Of a DNA stretch of 7,550 bases, positions 5,576-7,550 are shown piece after piece. The first letter of the stretch is position 1; every line of letters begins with the position of its first letter. This stretch comes from Alphaproteobacteria bacterium MarineAlpha9_Bin7 (GTDB taxonomy: Bacteria > Pseudomonadota > Alphaproteobacteria > UBA7887). The stretch lies in assembly GCA_002938115.1 (NCBI GenBank), contig PTKD01000095.1, positions 1 to 7,550 on the forward strand, given 5' to 3'. Position numbers and translations under genes: made by a program. The notes beneath the pieces are model-generated. The model saw only the letters and a list, made by a program, of their open reading frames with translations. It ran no database searches and was not told the DNA's origin.

Positions 5576-7126
5576 ATGAAATCGAGACCTTATCGACCTT
5601 TGCTACTGTGTATACTGGACGGGTGGGGTTGGCGCGAGGCGACTGACTCTAATGCGATTGCCCATGCCAATACTCCGAATTGGGACAACTTTCTAGCAAA
5701 TTACCCTCATAGCCTTCTATATGCCTCGGCTAATCATGTTGGTCTGCCAATTGGTCAAATGGGGAACTCGGAGGTTGGCCACATGAACATCGGTGCTGGC
5801 CGTATAGTTCCTCAAGAATTGCCCAGAATTGACGAGGCCGTGGCAGCAGGTAAGTTGGCTAATGTGCCACCTCTTTCGCGTTTGATCTCTACGCTTTCCA
5901 AAAGTGGCGGCGTCTGCCATATGGTGGGATTGATTTCCCCCGGCGGGGTTCATTCTCATCAAAGCCACATTGTTGCGATCGCCCAGTCGCTGGCGGCAGC
6001 GTCCGTGAAAGTTCATGTGCATCTTTTGCTGGACGGCCGTGATACGCCACCGCGGAGTGGGCTAGAATATGTCCGTAAGTTTGAAGCAGCGGTCGAGAAA
6101 TTTAGCAGTGTTAGAGTTGTCACAGTGGGCGGACGTTATTTTGGTATGGATCGGGATCAACATTGGGACAGAGTGGAACGAGCCTACCGGACGTTAATGT
6201 CTGGTGAGTGCCCACGTGTGCCGTCTGTTATGGATGGGATAAAACAAAGTTACTCGAACGGCGTTGGCGATGAATTTATGCATCCTGTTGCGGTATGTGG
6301 ATACGCCGGCATGAAGGACGGAGATGGTTTGTTGGCAGCTAATTTTCGTGCAGATCGGATTCGGCAATTGTTAACAGCGCTCGTTGATCCGGAGTTTGAA
6401 GAATTTCCTTGTCAGAAACGGGCTCAGTTTTCGGCAGTAGTAGGATTGACCAAATATTCTGACCGCCTTTCCGGACTGATAGAAACAATGTTTCCGCCAA
6501 CAATGTTGATCGATACGCTGGGCGAAGTAGTTGCCAATGAAGGTCTGCGGCAACTCCGGATCGCTGAAACCGAAAAATACCCACACGTTACGTATTTTCT
6601 GAATGGCGGGCGTGAGGTTTTGTACCCCGGGGAAGAACGCATTTTGGTTTCTTCCCCCCCAGTGCCAACTTACGATCTGCAGCCGGAAATGGCAGCGCCG
6701 GAGGTAGCCGGGAAGCTGATCAAAGCTATCAAGAGTGATCGGTTTGAGCTAATCGTGGCTAACTTCGCCAACGCGGACATGGTGGGCCACACTGGCAACA
6801 TTAATGCAGCGATTAAGGCGGTGGAAACGGTAGACGAATGCCTGGGCGATGTTGCCGCTGCAATTAAAGTTCAACATGGGGCTATGCTAATTACCGCTGA
6901 TCATGGAAATGTCGAACAGATGCAAGCCGTACGTGGCAGTCAGCCGCATACCGCGCATACGCTCAATCCGGTGCCGCTGGTAGCGATTGGAGTGAGTCAG
7001 GACAAACTTTCTGGTGGAAAACTTTCCGATGTCGCACCCACGGTTTTAGCATTGATGGGATTACCTATACCAACGTCGATGACGGGAAATGTACTGTTTG
7101 CCGCGCTTGCCGCGGGAAGGGGGTAA
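5576..7126 (+). CDS. gpmI: 2,3-bisphosphoglycerate-independent phosphoglycerate mutase
   Basis: GpmI interconverts 3- and 2-phosphoglycerate in glycolysis and gluconeogenesis using two divalent metal ions, normally manganese, and a phosphoserine intermediate. The protein has 516 residues, typical of the family. D15 in LCILDGWGWR and the catalytic S65 in MGNSEVGHMNIG (62-73) are present. The transferase-domain motifs LLDGRDTPPRSG (151-162), GRYFGMDRD (186-194) and NFRADRIRQ (256-264) follow. The phosphatase-domain metal ligands are D401 and H405 in NADMVGHTGN, D442 and H443 in TADHGN, and H461 in HTAHT. All expected active-site residues seen are intact. The ATG at 5576 fits the conserved N-terminus but has no clear ribosome binding site. 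It lies 51 bases after rsfS and 27 before the EnvC-like gene, the neighbourhood usual in alphaproteobacteria. Confidence 0.97.
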   Translation: MKSRPYRPLLLCILDGWGWREATDSNAIAHANTPNWDNFLANYPHSLLYASANHVGLPIGQMGNSEVGHMNIGAGRIVPQELPRIDEAVAAGKLANVPPLSRLISTLSKSGGVCHMVGLISPGGVHSHQSHIVAIAQSLAAASVKVHVHLLLDGRDTPPRSGLEYVRKFEAAVEKFSSVRVVTVGGRYFGMDRDQHWDRVERAYRTLMSGECPRVPSVMDGIKQSYSNGVGDEFMHPVAVCGYAGMKDGDGLLAANFRADRIRQLLTALVDPEFEEFPCQKRAQFSAVVGLTKYSDRLSGLIETMFPPTMLIDTLGEVVANEGLRQLRIAETEKYPHVTYFLNGGREVLYPGEERILVSSPPVPTYDLQPEMAAPEVAGKLIKAIKSDRFELIVANFANADMVGHTGNINAAIKAVETVDECLGDVAAAIKVQHGAMLITADHGNVEQMQAVRGSQPHTAHTLNPVPLVAIGVSQDKLSGGKLSDVAPTVLALMGLPIPTSMTGNVLFAALAAGRG

Positions 7127-7153
7127 CCGATTGCAGAGTCCTTGGCGTGATAC

Positions 7154-7550
7154 GTGATAAATTTCCCACGTACAATCATGCTCTTGCTTTGTGTTTCCTT
7201 AGTGGGCCCGGTTTCGGCCGAGGAATCGTTGCCGTCGGACCCATATAGGGAACTAGAGATTCTTAGCCGGCAGCTTGATGCCGAGCGTATTCGAAAACTC
7301 ACATTAGAATCCAAAGCGCAGAAGTTAACTACCAAGATCGCTGATCTCCGAGACGAAATCATTCGTCTTACGGTGACTATTCAAAGCCAAGAGAAAGCGA
7401 TCAGCGATGTTGAGTCTAGGCTGATTCTCTTGGATGGCTCTTACCAGGTGGCGCAGCGGGCGCTGGCTAAAAATAATAGAAACTTGAGCGCAGCGATCGG
7501 TGGTCTTGCTCGATTTCGAAGAACCCCACCAGAAGCGTTTGCATTTACGT
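7154..7550 (+). CDS. EnvC-like murein hydrolase activator, N-terminal part (cut by window end)
   Basis: EnvC-type proteins are periplasmic factors with an N-terminal coiled coil and a C-terminal LytM/M23 domain; in E. coli EnvC activates cell-wall amidases during septum splitting. Only the first 132 codons are visible. From GTG 7154 the product starts MINFPRTIMLLLCVSL and ends its signal peptide at GPVSA, with likely cleavage after A22. A long charged heptad-like coiled coil runs from about residue 28 to 105. It is followed by LARFRRTPPEAFAF at 118-131, which resembles the L-x-R-x-x-R-x-PPEA motif of alphaproteobacterial EnvC proteins. GTG 7154 is preferred over ATG 7178 because it supplies the basic residue and full length of a signal peptide; no good ribosome binding site precedes either. 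The catalytic-type domain lies beyond the window, so activity cannot be judged. Position after gpmI supports the family call. Confidence 0.85.
   Translation, partial: MINFPRTIMLLLCVSLVGPVSAEESLPSDPYRELEILSRQLDAERIRKLTLESKAQKLTTKIADLRDEIIRLTVTIQSQEKAISDVESRLILLDGSYQVAQRALAKNNRNLSAAIGGLARFRRTPPEAFAFT

Noticed and set aside
6654..6660. Run of seven C within gpmI as a possible sequencing frameshift or slippage site
   Set aside because: The reading frame continues through conserved gpmI sequence on both sides, ending with intact metal-binding motifs.
1..7550. Mobile element, CRISPR array, toxin-antitoxin pair or defence system
   Set aside because: No transposase, integrase, regular repeats or toxin-like genes were seen; the region is almost fully occupied by conserved housekeeping genes.

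Overview
The window is a stretch of core bacterial chromosome on which every confident protein gene reads rightward: rplU, rpmA, obgE, proB, proA, nadD, rsfS, gpmI and the start of an EnvC-like gene. The gene order ribosomal proteins L21/L27, Obg, proBA, nadD, rsfS, phosphoglycerate mutase, EnvC-type peptidase is one I associate with Alphaproteobacteria, especially Rhodospirillales-like lineages. The lysine/alanine-rich tail on L21, the short NadD C-terminus ending just after its SGTSLR motif, and the tRNA-Ser half at the left edge agree with this. By eye, base composition is moderate (near 50% GC), lower than in many cultured Rhodospirillales. I cannot name a genus.

Layout. Positions 1-255 hold no protein gene. 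At 39-80, on the minus strand, is the 5' half of a serine tRNA whose 3' half is not recognisable, apparently with its own promoter at 107-135. A good sigma70-type promoter at 172-199 faces the other way, into rplU. Positions 256-948 are rplU and rpmA. An 87-base spacer with two hairpins precedes obgE (1036-2067). proB overlaps the obgE stop, and proA follows 16 bases after proB. nadD begins 14 bases later with a TTG codon. An 80-base spacer containing a strong, oddly placed ribosome binding site leads to rsfS (5183-5524). gpmI (5576-7126) follows. From about 7154 to the right edge an exported coiled-coil protein of the EnvC family begins and is cut by the window.

The genes combine ribosome assembly and control (L21, L27, ObgE, RsfS) with primary metabolism (proline synthesis by ProB/ProA, NAD synthesis by NadD, glycolysis/gluconeogenesis by GpmI) and cell-wall remodelling (EnvC-like). 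Short spacers and overlaps suggest one long transcription unit starting at the rplU promoter, possibly attenuated by the rpmA-obgE hairpins. I see no mobile element, CRISPR array, defence system or new multi-gene system. The points most worth a second look are the interrupted tRNA-Ser, the likely ATT start or displaced ribosome binding site of rsfS, the absence of rlmH between rsfS and gpmI, and the structured obgE leader.
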